Positions 8,680-18,599 are shown, counted from the stretch's first letter. The stretch: 64,000 bases of DNA from Actinokineospora diospyrosa (GCF_024171925.1 NZ_JAMTCO010000001.1:372001-436000), one strand, 5' to 3'. Program-made: numbers and translations. The notes: generated from the sequence alone by a model not told the origin.

Positions 8680-9894
8680 TCAGCGGACCAACCGGTCGAG
8701 GGCGTCGAGCGTGTAGCGGCCCACCTTCCGGCCCAACTCGACCCCCACCTCGTCGGCGACCCGCGTGTGGATCCCCGACCACACCCGAGCGTTCACGTTG
8801 TCCCGGCTCAACTCCCGCCAAGCCTGGTAGCGGAACACCACACCGGGCGCCGTCGGGCTGGTCAGCTCGAACGGTTCCCGGGTGCGCGGTCCGGTCAGCG
8901 CGGTCAGCACCTGCTCGGCCACCCCCGCGTACGTCCCGTGCCCGCTCGGGTAGTCCGGGTGCGCGGGCGTGACGTGCAACGGCGTCCAGTCCGGCAACCC
9001 GCCCGCCCGCAACGCGGTCACCGGCCGCCAGAGCAAGTAGGTGTACTTCGCGTCGGAAGTGGCGATTTGTGTGTCGACCGCGGCGATGTTGAACACGGCC
9101 ACCAGGGTCACCCGGTCGGTCAACGACCCGCGCGACTCGGTCAGCGCCACCCGCAGCGGGGTCAGGAAAGCGGGCTGCGAACCCTGGTACCAGAACGACG
9201 CCACCGTCGTCTGGGCCTCGGTGCGGACCGTGCTCGTGCTCGACCCGAAGTCGCGCGCCTCGGCGAGATCGCGCTGGTAGCGCGCCGAGTCCAGCGCGGG
9301 TGGCGGGGCTGGCCGGAACTGGTCGGCCCGGCGCAGCGCGAAGGGCTTGGCCGCGCGGTTGCCGTACTGGATCGCGGGGGAGTACGCGGGTGGTGTCGGC
9401 CGCCAGGCGCCTGGTGCGGCGGGTGGTACTACGAATGGCGCGTTCACTGACGCGGGGTCTAGGCCGTCGCCTGAGCGCTCGGTCAAGATTCGCTTCGCTT
9501 GCGCTGAACCTTCGCTTGTGCCGCGGGATTTGCTTGGGCCGTTGGGGATTCTGGCGAGGGTGGTGGCTAGGGCGCGGTCTACTTCGGGGGCTTGGCTGGG
9601 TACCAGGTTGATCAGTGTGTCGTGCACGGCGGTGGCTACGGCTGCTTCGGTGAAGGTGCGGTCGTGGCCGTGGCGGGCTGCCCGGGCTGCGGCTAGCCAG
9701 CTGATGGCCCATGTTCGATTGTTGGTTATCTGGGTGGGGGCGGGTGCGGCGGCGATGGTTCGAGCGGTGATGTCGTACCACTCTTGGGCTAGGTCGATGC
9801 GGGTTGCTTGGGCTTGTGGTGGGGAGATGAGGGCGGTGGCTGCTGTTAGTGCTGCTAGGGCTGCTAGGTGGGATCGCATGGTTTGTTCAACCAT
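8680..9894 (-). CDS. Vanadium-dependent haloperoxidase/PAP2-type secreted protein
   Basis: 404 residues from ATG 9894; ATG 9879 is an equally possible start because no good ribosome site separates them. The N-terminus is a signal peptide (LAALAALTAATALISPPQAQA). The C-terminal half carries the VHPO/PAP2 vanadate/phosphate pocket: LLWRPVTALR, PSGHGTYAG (near residue 315) and NARVWSGIHTRVADEVG with the final His. Family members are haloperoxidases or acid phosphatase-like proteins; which applies cannot be told from sequence. Codon choice in the first ~150 codons is noticeably less GC-rich at third positions than in the core, next to the repeat-filled gap. Confidence 0.75.
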   Translation of the reverse strand: MVEQTMRSHLAALAALTAATALISPPQAQATRIDLAQEWYDITARTIAAAPAPTQITNNRTWAISWLAAARAARHGHDRTFTEAAVATAVHDTLINLVPSQAPEVDRALATTLARIPNGPSKSRGTSEGSAQAKRILTERSGDGLDPASVNAPFVVPPAAPGAWRPTPPAYSPAIQYGNRAAKPFALRRADQFRPAPPPALDSARYQRDLAEARDFGSSTSTVRTEAQTTVASFWYQGSQPAFLTPLRVALTESRGSLTDRVTLVAVFNIAAVDTQIATSDAKYTYLLWRPVTALRAGGLPDWTPLHVTPAHPDYPSGHGTYAGVAEQVLTALTGPRTREPFELTSPTAPGVVFRYQAWRELSRDNVNARVWSGIHTRVADEVGVELGRKVGRYTLDALDRLVR

Positions 9895-9960
9895 GGTGGG
9901 TTGGGGGGTGTCTAGGTTGCCCAACAGGTGAACGGGGTTGTGGGGTCTACAAAGGACTGG

Positions 9961-10058
9961 GGTCGGCCTCGTCGCCTGGCGGCGAGCTCGGCGACCTGGA
10001 TCGGACGGCCTCGTTGCCTAGCGGCAACCTCGGCGTCCGATCCGCGGCAATGCGAAGA
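9961..10058 (+). repeat. Module A copy 3
   Basis: Close copy of 6361-6458, ending exactly where palindrome B3 starts. Confidence 0.75.
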
Positions 10059-10201
10059 GCTCGATGGGGCGAACTTGTTTTGCGTGGGGCCCCTACAACA
10101 CCCGTGGCAGGACCGCAAAGCAGGGGCCCAAAAGCAGGCCCTGCTGCGAACGACGCTACGGGTGTTGTCCCCCCACGCAAAACAAGTCCGCCCCATCGAG
10201 C
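10059..10201 (+). repeat. Module B copy 3 (near-palindromic element)
   Basis: 143 bp; arms GGGGCGAACTTG/CAAGTCCGCCCC. The inner sequence is the reverse complement of the type found in copies 1 and 4. Confidence 0.8.
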
Positions 10202-10550
10202 CGGCCTGGCACCAGCGAGTCCGACTGCGCGGGGCTGGGAAGGTGGGCTGGGGCGGACCTGACGGGGGGCGAGTTGGCAGGGCCGACGAGAGCGGGCTGG
10301 GATGACACCGACGGGTCCGAGTGTCCACGGGCTGATCAGGTGGGCTGGGGCGGTCCTGACGGGGGGAGGGGTTGGCACCGCTGGGTCCGAGTGTTCCGGG
10401 GCTGGCCAGGGTGGGCTGGGGCGGTCCTGACGGGGCTGGCATCGCTGCGTCCGAGTGTCCGGGTTTGGGTGGGTTGGATCGGTGGGTTGGGGTGACGCCA
10501 GCAGGTTTCGTGGGTCCAGGGGCGGAGTCGAGTTGGGGTGGCCTGGCGGG
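10202..10550 (+). repeat. Module C array, 64-70-bp degenerate tandem units
   Basis: At least three consecutive units, for example 10321-10390 and 10391-10454. Each has GTGTCC..GGGGCTG, a central GGTGGGCTGGGGCGG(A/T)CCTGACGG and a closing GGGTCCGA. Spacing is irregular and there is no spacer diversity, so this is not a CRISPR array. Confidence 0.65.
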
Positions 10551-10660
10551 TGGTTGTCCACAACGTGCCCTGTTGTCCACAGGCCTTGGTCGCAGGCCCG
10601 GTTCTGTCGGGCTTTCTCGTTAGCCTGTATATCGGGGGCTCTTGTGGCAGATGATCTTGC
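10551..10660 (+). repeat. Module D copy 3 with paired DnaA-box words
   Basis: TTGTCCACA at 10554-10562 and 10573-10581 (19 bp apart), then GGTTCTGTCGGG, TAGCCTGTATATCGGGGG and GATCTTGCG. C-like and low-complexity G-rich sequence fills 10661-10877 up to the next gene; no ORF is supported there. Confidence 0.75.
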
Positions 10661-10877
10661 GGGGGCGGGCAGGTCCCAGCGAATGCCGGGTGTTCAGCGG
10701 TCGGTCAGGTGGGTGGGGCGGCCCTGGTGGGCTTTCCTGCAGTTGGGTGGCTGAGCGGGTGGTGACGCCCGATGGGGGGTGGGGTGGGGGGAATGGCGGA
10801 CGTGGGGGTGGGGCGGTGGGTAGCATCGGTCGGCCTTGGAGTGGCTGGCTGGTGTGGGGGAGAGGGGCGGGTGCGGG

Positions 10878-11804
10878 ATGGACGAGCGGCCCGCGTTCAA
10901 CCCGTTTGTGCCGCCTCAGCGGTGGGTGAGCAAGGCCATGCTGTCGCTGCGTCCCATTGACCACCCCGAGCACGATGACCACTACGTGGACGTGTGTGGT
11001 AGCGCGCGGGCTTATCAGCGGTTGGTGGGCTCTCCCGATGTGGTCGAGGACATTGTGACCACCGGGAGTTACGTGCTGGCGTTCGGTGAGTCCGGCTGCG
11101 GCAAGACCGCGCTGGTCAACCGGTGCGCGCATTGGGTGCGGGAGGCCCTGCGCGAGGCGCTCGATGCCCGGGTTGTGGTCGTTGACCTGCGCAAACACGC
11201 TCTTGCGCTGGAGTCATCCAGCGTGGCGACGCGGATCGGGTGGGCCTGCCAGCGGCTGGTCAGGGCCTTGCGCGACGAGAAGGCCCTGGTCGACCCGGCC
11301 GCCCCCGAGTTGGACTCCGAGGACCCCGATCAGATCCTGCCCGAGCTCGACTCCCTGCTCGACCCGAGCCTCGCGCTGGTCGTCCTGCTGCCCGACCACC
11401 TGGACCTGGTGCGCGAGGTGCTGCTCTACGCCAGCGGCATGCTCAGCCCGCGGGTGCTCTACCTGGCCGAGTCCGCCCTGCTCACCGACGCGCAGGTGCG
11501 CAAGATCGAGCTGGACCTGGAGGACACCCGGCCGCCGACCGTGCTGCGGTTGCGCACCCTGACCCGCCCCGACGTGCTGCGGTTCGTCGACGACCGGCTC
11601 GACCGCCACCGCGGGGCCGGGCGCTACCCGGGGCTCACCGAGGCCGCGGTGAGCGAGCTCGTGTCCACCAAGTCGGTCAAGACGCTGCAGCGGACCCTGC
11701 TGCGCACGTTCGAGATGTTGCGCGGTGAGGCCGTGAACTACATTGAGTCCTACGCGGTGACCGTCGAGGATCTGAATCGATACACCAAGGGAATCCAGTC
11801 ATGA
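10878..11804 (+). CDS. Small P-loop NTPase, first gene of an nSTAND operon
   Basis: 308 residues from ATG 10878 with a G-rich ribosome-site region upstream. The N-terminal MDERPAFNPFVPPQ segment is followed by GESGCGKTA (Walker A, about 70-78) and a hydrophobic strand LALVVLLPDH acting as Walker B-like. The rest is alpha-helical, as in AAA+/STAND-like NTPases. The protein is soluble. It overlaps the next gene (ATGA) and is clearly related to the lone gene at 26396-27268, which shares SGCGKxxLVxRCAxW. Function unknown. It probably loads or switches the larger ATPase and nSTAND protein encoded next (inference). Confidence 0.75.
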   Translation: MDERPAFNPFVPPQRWVSKAMLSLRPIDHPEHDDHYVDVCGSARAYQRLVGSPDVVEDIVTTGSYVLAFGESGCGKTALVNRCAHWVREALREALDARVVVVDLRKHALALESSSVATRIGWACQRLVRALRDEKALVDPAAPELDSEDPDQILPELDSLLDPSLALVVLLPDHLDLVREVLLYASGMLSPRVLYLAESALLTDAQVRKIELDLEDTRPPTVLRLRTLTRPDVLRFVDDRLDRHRGAGRYPGLTEAAVSELVSTKSVKTLQRTLLRTFEMLRGEAVNYIESYAVTVEDLNRYTKGIQS

Positions 11805-14017
11805 GCGGCGTCGATCCGACCCGGAGGCGGGAGCGCAGGCGCAACCCGTACAACGCGATGGCGGTCGCCACCACCTCGGTGGTCGGCGGGGACGCGGCCA
11901 CCGCTGACGTCACCGTGGTCACCGACGCCATGCGCCGCGCCTACCGGCTGCTCGACGACTACCTCGACGCCGATGCCGACCCCGCCTCCGCCGGGGTGGT
12001 CGTCGCCCTGCTGGGCAACTACGGCATGGGCAAGACCCACCTGGCGGTCCGGCTGGTCCGGCACGCCCGCGCCGTGCTGGGCGGCCCGACCAAGGCGATC
12101 TACCTCGACGCCAACGCCGAGGACTTCCTGTCGTTGTACCTGCGGTTCATGCGCGAGGTCGGCGAGGACGCGCTGGTCACCCAGGTCCGCGACTACTACG
12201 CCGACGTGGTCGCCGCCGCGCTGCAGGAGACCGGGCTCTCCGGCGACGCGCTGCGGGCGCTGACCGCGGGGCAGGTCACCCCGCAGCGGGTCATCCGCGA
12301 ACTGGGCATGCTGGAGAGCGCGCTGCTGCGGCGGGTGCAGGAGACCCTGGTCGGGGTCACCGGCGAGCACGACTTCAGCACCGTGCTGACCCTGCTGCTG
12401 CGGTCCGGGTTCGACGAGGCCGTCTGGCGCTGGCTCACCGGCGGCGAGCCGGACGAGATCCTGGTCGACCGGGGGATCACCCGGCGCATCGACAACGAAC
12501 TCGCCGCCCTGGAGGCGATGCGGGTCATCGCGCTGCTGTTCGCCGGGCTGCGCAACCGGTTCGTGCTGGTGATCGACGAGCTGGACAAGATCTTCTCCAC
12601 CGGGCACCGGCCCAACGACACGCTGATGGCCCGGTTCCAGGACCTGCTCGCGGTCAGCGCCAGCACCGGCGCCTGCCTGGTCCTGTGTGGACTGCCCGAC
12701 AGCTGGGAGGTGCTGACCCCGGCGGTGCGGGCGCGGATCCCGGTGCGCCTCGACCTCGCCGGGCTCACCGACGACGAGATCACCGAGTTCGTGCTCCAGT
12801 CGCACCGGCAGGTCCTGGGGTACGACGGCATCCAACCGTTCACCCCGGTCGCCATCCGCATGATCGGCAGGCTGACCAGAGGCCACGCGCGCGACGTGAT
12901 CCGGTTGTGCCGCAAGGCATTCCGGCTCGCCGACAACGCCTCGACCGCCGCGGGACACGAGGTGCTCGTCGACGAGGCGATCCTGCAGGCGGCCGCGGCC
13001 GACGAGTTCGGCGCCCCCAACCTCGACGACGTCGTCGGCCAGGTCTGGCGGCTGGCCGAGCGGCGGGGTTGGGACCCGCGCCGCGACCACATGCTCGACG
13101 CGGCGCCGTTGGCGCGCGCGGACTTCTGGATCACCTTCCCCGAGTTCGACAGCGGGGCCGCCCTGCTGATCGCCCCGTCGCTGGTCGAGGACGCCGAGGT
13201 GGCCAGGCTGCTCGACCGGATCACCGCCCTGCGCGCCGCCGCTCCCGCCGCCGAGATCGTGGTGGTCGTCGTCGGTGTGCCCACCGACCTGGCCGTGGTC
13301 CGGGTGCGCGACGCGCTCGAGCGCGACCTGCTCGTGGTGCGCCCGCACAGCTTCACCGAAGACCTCACCGCGGTCCTGGAATCCGCCCGCACCCGGTTGC
13401 CGCGCGCCGCGTCCGACGATTCGCTCGGCGGGGTCCGCAGGCAGCTCGACACCTGGCTGGCCCGCATCGCCTCCAGCCAGCGGGAACTCGCCGAAGCCCT
13501 CACCCGCCGGGTCGACGACCTCGCCGCGACCGTCCACATCGGAGAGACCGCCCGCGTCCAGGACGACACCCTGCCCGCCGCCCTGGCGGAACTGTTCGAC
13601 GAGGCCGCCGCCTCCCTCGACGACCTGGCCCACATCCGCGTCGACCCCGGCGTCTTCGCCCACGACGTGATCGCCACCGCCGACCCCCTGGTCATCCGCC
13701 TGCGCGAACCGTCCATTGTGGCCGCCACCGGCTCTGCCGTGCTCCTGCGCCAAGTCGTGGAAACCTTCCGCGTCGTGCTGACCGAGTGGTACGGCACCCA
13801 CAAGTCCCGAATGGACTCCGCCGCACGCGACCTGCTCGACCGCATGTGCGACACCTACGACAACATCACCGACGCCCTACCCGCCCGCGGCGCCCTCGTC
13901 GACCTGGTCCGAGCTGGCCTGCTCGCGGGCCCGGTGCGCCAGCGGGCGGAACGGGCGCTGTCGGACTTCAGCTTCCGAGTCCGCGAAGCAGTCCTCGAGT
14001 CAGTTGCCAACCGCTGA
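11801..14017 (+). CDS. Large AAA-type ATPase of the nSTAND operon
   Basis: 738 residues from ATG 11801, overlapping the preceding gene by 4 bases. Walker A GNYGMGKTH is at about 71-79 and Walker B VLVIDELDK at about 254-262, in an ORC/Cdc6- or archaeal-ATPase-like arrangement with a basic N-terminus (DPTRRRERRRNPYNAM). A helical second half follows, with a possible restriction/sensor-like strand region (IVVVVVGVPTDLAVVRVRDALERDL, written here only as motif positions about 485-510). No membrane segment. Its partner genes on either side are coupled by overlaps. Likely an NTP-driven switch or adaptor in a conflict/defence-type system (inference). Confidence 0.7.
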   Translation: MSGVDPTRRRERRRNPYNAMAVATTSVVGGDAATADVTVVTDAMRRAYRLLDDYLDADADPASAGVVVALLGNYGMGKTHLAVRLVRHARAVLGGPTKAIYLDANAEDFLSLYLRFMREVGEDALVTQVRDYYADVVAAALQETGLSGDALRALTAGQVTPQRVIRELGMLESALLRRVQETLVGVTGEHDFSTVLTLLLRSGFDEAVWRWLTGGEPDEILVDRGITRRIDNELAALEAMRVIALLFAGLRNRFVLVIDELDKIFSTGHRPNDTLMARFQDLLAVSASTGACLVLCGLPDSWEVLTPAVRARIPVRLDLAGLTDDEITEFVLQSHRQVLGYDGIQPFTPVAIRMIGRLTRGHARDVIRLCRKAFRLADNASTAAGHEVLVDEAILQAAAADEFGAPNLDDVVGQVWRLAERRGWDPRRDHMLDAAPLARADFWITFPEFDSGAALLIAPSLVEDAEVARLLDRITALRAAAPAAEIVVVVVGVPTDLAVVRVRDALERDLLVVRPHSFTEDLTAVLESARTRLPRAASDDSLGGVRRQLDTWLARIASSQRELAEALTRRVDDLAATVHIGETARVQDDTLPAALAELFDEAAASLDDLAHIRVDPGVFAHDVIATADPLVIRLREPSIVAATGSAVLLRQVVETFRVVLTEWYGTHKSRMDSAARDLLDRMCDTYDNITDALPARGALVDLVRAGLLAGPVRQRAERALSDFSFRVREAVLESVANR

Positions 14018-15371
14018 CCCACCCGGCAACCACGTCACCGGGAGCACAGTCCACGGCCCCGTCGTGCAAGCCCAGCAGTTGGTCGTCGAACTGGTCGTGC
14101 ACTCCTCGGACCTCGCCGAAGCACCACCGGACCGGACACGGCTCGCCGAGTGGGTGGTGGACCTGTTCCGGCGCGATCCCGAGCTGTGGAGCCGGTTCAA
14201 CCAGGCCGCCGCCGCGGCGGAGGGCGACCTGTCCGACCCGGTGCGCCGCGAGTTCCGCGGCTTGCTGGGCCAGGTGGGCCAGGCCGCGGCGGGGATGAGC
14301 ACAGCGGTGTCCGAGCAGTGGAACCGTGGCCTCGCCGAGATGGTCGGTGTCCGGCAACGGATGCGATCGGCCCGCTCTGAGGCCGGCCAGCTCGACTGGG
14401 GAGCCGATGGCCCGTACCCCGGCCTGGCCGCCTACACCGACCGGCACGCGTCGGTGTTCTTCGGCCGCGAACGCACGTTGGCACGGTTGCTGGCCGAGCT
14501 GGGAAAGCCCCGCACAGAGCCACTTTTCGTCATTGGCGTGTCGGGCGTGGGCAAGTCCTCGCTGCTGCGCGCGGGACTGGTCCCGGCGATCGAGCGGGGT
14601 GAGCTGCTGGTTCCCGGATCGGCGTCGTGGCCCCGGGTCGTGTTCACCCCGCGCGGTGCGCCGTTGACCGGATTGCGGGCCGTGCTGGGGGATGGCAGGA
14701 CGGCGCTGGTGATCGACCAGTTCGAGAACGCCCTGCTGGAGCGCGACCCCGAACGCGGCGCCTTCCTCGCCGCGGTAAGGGAAGCAGCTCGTGACCACCT
14801 GGTCGTGATCGGCCTCCGCGCTGACGCATACGCCCTGTGCTCGGCGGCGTTCTCCCTACAGGGCAACACATTCACCGTCGGTCGGATGAGCGAGCAGGAA
14901 CTCGCCCGCGCGATCACCGCCCCAGCGGGTGCCGCGGGCGTAACCCTCGCGGACGGCCTCGCCGACCTGATGATCGAGGACCTGCGCGACCTCGGCCCGG
15001 ACCCGCACTACCACCCCGGCGCCCTGCCCCTGCTCGGCTACGCCCTGCACGCCACCTGGCACCGCCACCGCGGCACCACCCTCACCCTCGCCGACTACCA
15101 CGCGTCCGGCCGGGTCCGCGGCGCCCTGGTCGAAGCCGCCGACCAGGTCCTGGAATCCCTCCCCGAACCCGACGTCCGCGCGGTCCTGGTCGCCCTGGTA
15201 ACCCTGGGCGAAGAAGGCGCCCACCGCCGCCGCCGAGTCCCCGTCGAGCTCATCGCGGGCCCCGTCCTGACCGAACTCCACGCCGCTCGCCTGGTCACCA
15301 TCACCGACAACCAAGCCGAAATCTCCCACGACGCCTCCTCCGCTCCTGGCCCCGCCTCCAGACCTGGCTAG
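14004..15371 (+). CDS. nSTAND1-WD40 protein, 5' part (frameshifted)
   Basis: Starts at TTG 14004, inside the end of the ATPase gene. After an N-terminal STVHGPVVQAQ stretch typical of actinobacterial effector-associated modules comes an nSTAND1 NTPase: PYPGLAAY and FFGRE, Walker A GVSGVGKSS (about 177-185), ALVIDQFEN as Walker B, and a helical winged-helix region ending ISHD. The family then reads A-L-L-R-x-W-P-R. Here the frame is lost at 15333-15337 and stops at 15371, while the continuation is intact one frame back. One missing C explains it. Treat 14004-17689 as one broken or mis-assembled gene of about 1229 codons. Confidence 0.8.
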   Translation: MPTADPPGNHVTGSTVHGPVVQAQQLVVELVVHSSDLAEAPPDRTRLAEWVVDLFRRDPELWSRFNQAAAAAEGDLSDPVRREFRGLLGQVGQAAAGMSTAVSEQWNRGLAEMVGVRQRMRSARSEAGQLDWGADGPYPGLAAYTDRHASVFFGRERTLARLLAELGKPRTEPLFVIGVSGVGKSSLLRAGLVPAIERGELLVPGSASWPRVVFTPRGAPLTGLRAVLGDGRTALVIDQFENALLERDPERGAFLAAVREAARDHLVVIGLRADAYALCSAAFSLQGNTFTVGRMSEQELARAITAPAGAAGVTLADGLADLMIEDLRDLGPDPHYHPGALPLLGYALHATWHRHRGTTLTLADYHASGRVRGALVEAADQVLESLPEPDVRAVLVALVTLGEEGAHRRRRVPVELIAGPVLTELHAARLVTITDNQAEISHDASSAPGPASRPG

Positions 15372-17689
15372 CCGAAGCCGCCGAATCTGCCCCCTTCCTC
15401 GACAGGCTCTCCAAAAGAGCCCACACCTGGCTAGACCTCTCCCAAGACCCCGGCAGCCTCGACCGCGGCGCTCAACTGACCCTTACTCAGGCCTGGCTGC
15501 TCGCCGAACCAGGCAGGATGGCCTTACTAGGCCCAGCAGAAAGCCGCTTCGTCCACGCCTCTCGCTCCGCGGCTGCTACCGAGTCACATCGCGAGTCCCT
15601 TCGATTGCGTCGCTTCAAACGGTTGCTCGGCTGCATGGCCGTGATCCTCGTTCTCACCCTGGCAGCGGGCTCCGTCGCTGCATATCAATGGCACCGTGCG
15701 CAGACGAGTGATGCGATGGCGATCTCCCGCCAGTACGCGGTCCTCGCTAACTCCGCGGTCTCCGGTGATCGCGCGGCCATGTATGCCCTGCGCGCCTTGC
15801 AGGCAGCTCCGACCGCGGAAGCCAGGGGTGCGCTTCTGAAAGCCGCGATGACCGGTTTGGACGGCACGATCGGGGACGTGGGCGTGGACGACGTGGCGGT
15901 CAACCCGGACGGCACGATGGTGGCCACGGGGCGCGGGGGCGAGCCGCCACAGGTGTGGCGCACGCGCGAGCGCACGCGGCTGTCCACGAACCTGCCCGCT
16001 GAACCGCATTCCGCGATGAAGTTCTCGCCGGACGGCCGATGGCTCGCCATCGCCTTGCCGGTTAGCGACCGGGTGTGGATCTGGGATGCCCGCATGGGGC
16101 GCAATGTCGCTCAGCTCAGCGGTTCGGGGGCAATCGCTTGGCAACTCAACGGCGAGAGCCTGGTCGTGCACTCGGGCACTCAACGGGTGCTGCGCTTCTG
16201 GAGCACGGATGGTTGGCGCGTGACGCGGGAGATGGCTGTGCGTCGGGCGGACTCCATCGCCGTGAGCCCAGATGGGGGTGGAGTCTTGGTGGGCGACCAC
16301 CTGGTCGGGGAGCTGTCGCTATTGTCCGCCAACGGTCAGCTGCTTTGGCGGGTACCCGGCCGTGGGCCGTGGTACACGGCGTGGAGTCCCGACGGCGCGA
16401 TCGTGGCGATGGCGAACGGCGCGCAAGCCAAGGTCTCCCTCCGCGACTCGGCGTCGGGAGACCTCCGAGCCGAGGCGAACGCCTGGAACCCGGGGAAGCT
16501 CGCATTTGGTCCTGACTCGCGGCTGGCGATCTTGAGCCGCTCCGGCTCGATCCAGGTCTGGGATCCGCGGTACGACACGTGGTCTTCGGAAGACATCCTT
16601 ACCGGGACCGCGGTGGTGGGTGGCGACATCTCCGCGGATGGTCGGACAGCCGCGCTCGTGTCGCAGGGGCGAGCGGTGGTGTTGTGGCGACGAGATCACG
16701 GGTGGATCGCGTCCCGGCCGTCCGGCGCCGCGCGCTTGGAGCGCCTCGGTGATCAACTGACCGTCAGTGCCGACACGGGGGACTTCGCCGTGTGGCAGTT
16801 GTCCTCGCGGTCGCGGACGAAGACCGGGGCCTTCCACGCTCCTGGCCGAGTCAGGCGGAGCGCGGATGGGTTGATCGCGCGGAAGGTCTCTCCGGCTGCC
16901 GTCCAGGCGAGCGATCTGGCAGGAAAGGTACTGCAAGACATCCAGTTCTCTCGAAACATCGGTCCACTTGCCTTCACCGCTGATGGCAAGTACTTAGCCA
17001 TCAGCGGTGGACCCGTTCCTGGCACCGCGCAGCGCGGGATGTCAGACTTGGCGTTGATCGATCCGCTTACCGGGCAACAGTCGGCGCGGGTCGGATTCGA
17101 CTACATGGGTCAGGTGCTGGCTCTTGAATCGGTGCCCGCTCAGGCGCGGCTGGTTGTTGTGACCGCGGGCTCATCGGAGGAGCCGGCGGTGGCCTCTATG
17201 TTGCGCGTGTTGGGACTGCCTGATCTCCGTTCGGAACGGGTGATCAACCTGGGTTCCGGCACGACGAACGACCTCGCGATGATGTCGGGGAGCCGAGCTG
17301 CCACCGTGGGGCCCGGGCGGGACATCGACGTGTGGGACATCGATACCGGTGCCCGGGTGGCATCCTTCGGTGACCACCCGATCCCGCCGACCGTTGTTGC
17401 CGCCTCGTCCGACTCGCGCCTGATCGCCACCGGTGAGAACTCGGTTGTACGGCTGTGGGATCCCGACAGCGGTGATCTGTTCGCCGTTTTCACCGCCCAC
17501 AGTGGACCGATCTCTGATGTCGAGTGGACCGCGGACGGGGAGCTCATCACCACGGCCGAGGACGGGAAGATCGGGATCTGGGACGTTGACACCGAGCGCG
17601 TTGTGCAGCGGCTTTGCCGGGTGGTTGGTGAGCAAGCGGATTGGCGGGCTGTTGGGGTTGCGCCTGAGGATGTGCCTTGTCCTAGCTGA
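15335..17689 (+). pseudogene. nSTAND1-WD40 protein, 3' part with TM segment and beta-propeller
   Basis: This is the frame-shifted remainder of the gene at 14004. It continues the nSTAND winged-helix motif (LLRSWPRLQTWL), then a helical linker, one transmembrane segment (LLGCMAVILVLTLAAGSVAA), and about ten WD40 blades. Visible blade ends include VWIWDARMG, LRFWSTDGW, IQVWDPRYD, IDVWDIDTG, VRLWDPDSG and IGIWDVDTE. In the family the propeller senses a ligand and the NTPase oligomerises on activation. No toxin domain is visible, so the effector role may lie elsewhere or in membrane disruption (inference). It ends 8 bp inside the convergent gene. Confidence 0.75.
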
Positions 17690-18599
17690 GTTGGGCCACC
17701 AACGCGTCCATTTCGTGGTCTGCTCGCCGTACTCGGGTCTGGTCGAGGGTGATTCCGACCAGGTAGTGCTGGCGGGGGAGGCGGCGGTAGTAGATGGCGC
17801 CGGATTGGACGTCGAGGATTATTCGTTGGAGGCGGCCGCCCAGGGCTGGGGAGATGGCTTGGTTGAGCTGGTTGGCGAGGGTGGACAAGCCGCGGCCGAG
17901 GGTGTCGTACAGGGCTCGGCGGTGGGCCGGGGTGGCCAGTTCGTGGAAGGGCGCCAGCGCGGGGGCGTCGAAGCAGTCGACCTCGGCCAGCTTCTCGGTG
18001 CGGGTGAAGTAGGACAGCGCGTGCAGGCCGTCCAGCCGGATGGCCGGGGTCAGGGTGGCCAGGGCGGCCCCGTCGCCGGTGGTGTGCAGGGGGTCGGGGG
18101 CGTCCGGGATCGGGGTGCCCTCGTCGGCGAAGGAGCCGTGGTTCTGCGTCGGCAGGTTCTCCTCGACGCGCAGGTGGTCGACGACCTGGGCGAGGGCCGC
18201 GTCGGCGCGTTCGCGGTCGTGCGGGGTGGCGCTCGCGGTGACCGAGCCGATCACGTGCCGACCCGGGCGCACGGTCTCGCAGAACACCGCGCCGCCCTCG
18301 GCGTCCAGGACCGTGCGGATGAGCCTGCCGGTGCGCATCGGCTGCAGGTCGCGGTCGAGCGCGCGCCACGCGACCGCCAACCGCACCCCCAGGCGCAGCA
18401 ACGCGTCCCACCGGCCGCTGCCGGGCACCCGGCTCAGCCCGTACACGAAGTCGTCGTGGTCGAAGAAACCGACGCTGTCGAGGCCGGGGGCGGCGACCGT
18501 GGCCGCGCGCAGCCGCCGCGAGAGCTCCGGGGGGACCTCGGCGCGCTCGTCGGCGGTCTCGATCCGCCAGGCCTGCTCAGATCTGGGGGATGTCGACAT
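17682..18599 (-). CDS. Hypothetical protein coupled to fxsT
   Basis: 305 residues from ATG 18599, starting 23 bp inside the end of fxsT, so probably co-translated with it. Soluble, mixed alpha/beta, no signal peptide or catalytic motif I can name. Notable stretches are SVGFFDHDDFVYGLSRVPG and YFTRTEKLAEVDCFDAP. No family recognised. Its position suggests a role in the FxsA peptide locus, though WD40/nSTAND neighbours on the other side make a sensor role equally open. Confidence 0.7.
   Translation of the reverse strand: MSTSPRSEQAWRIETADERAEVPPELSRRLRAATVAAPGLDSVGFFDHDDFVYGLSRVPGSGRWDALLRLGVRLAVAWRALDRDLQPMRTGRLIRTVLDAEGGAVFCETVRPGRHVIGSVTASATPHDRERADAALAQVVDHLRVEENLPTQNHGSFADEGTPIPDAPDPLHTTGDGAALATLTPAIRLDGLHALSYFTRTEKLAEVDCFDAPALAPFHELATPAHRRALYDTLGRGLSTLANQLNQAISPALGGRLQRIILDVQSGAIYYRRLPRQHYLVGITLDQTRVRRADHEMDALVAQLS

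Noticed and set aside
10202-10550. Possible CRISPR array
   Set aside because: Units are degenerate along their whole length, with no constant repeat plus unique spacer pattern and no cas genes nearby.
6361-10660. Insertion sequence or transposon carrying its own enzyme
   Set aside because: No transposase or recombinase ORF lies within any repeat cluster; at most these are non-autonomous elements.
10551-10660. Chromosomal origin of replication
   Set aside because: Only two DnaA boxes per module, no dnaA/dnaN/gidA neighbours and no AT-rich unwinding stretch.
11750-13801. 683-codon minus-strand open frame
   Set aside because: Antisense shadow of the AAA ATPase gene; low-complexity composition and no start context.
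15333-15371. Programmed -1 ribosomal frameshift in the nSTAND gene
   Set aside because: No X-XXY-YYZ slippery site or clear downstream structure; a missing C fits better.
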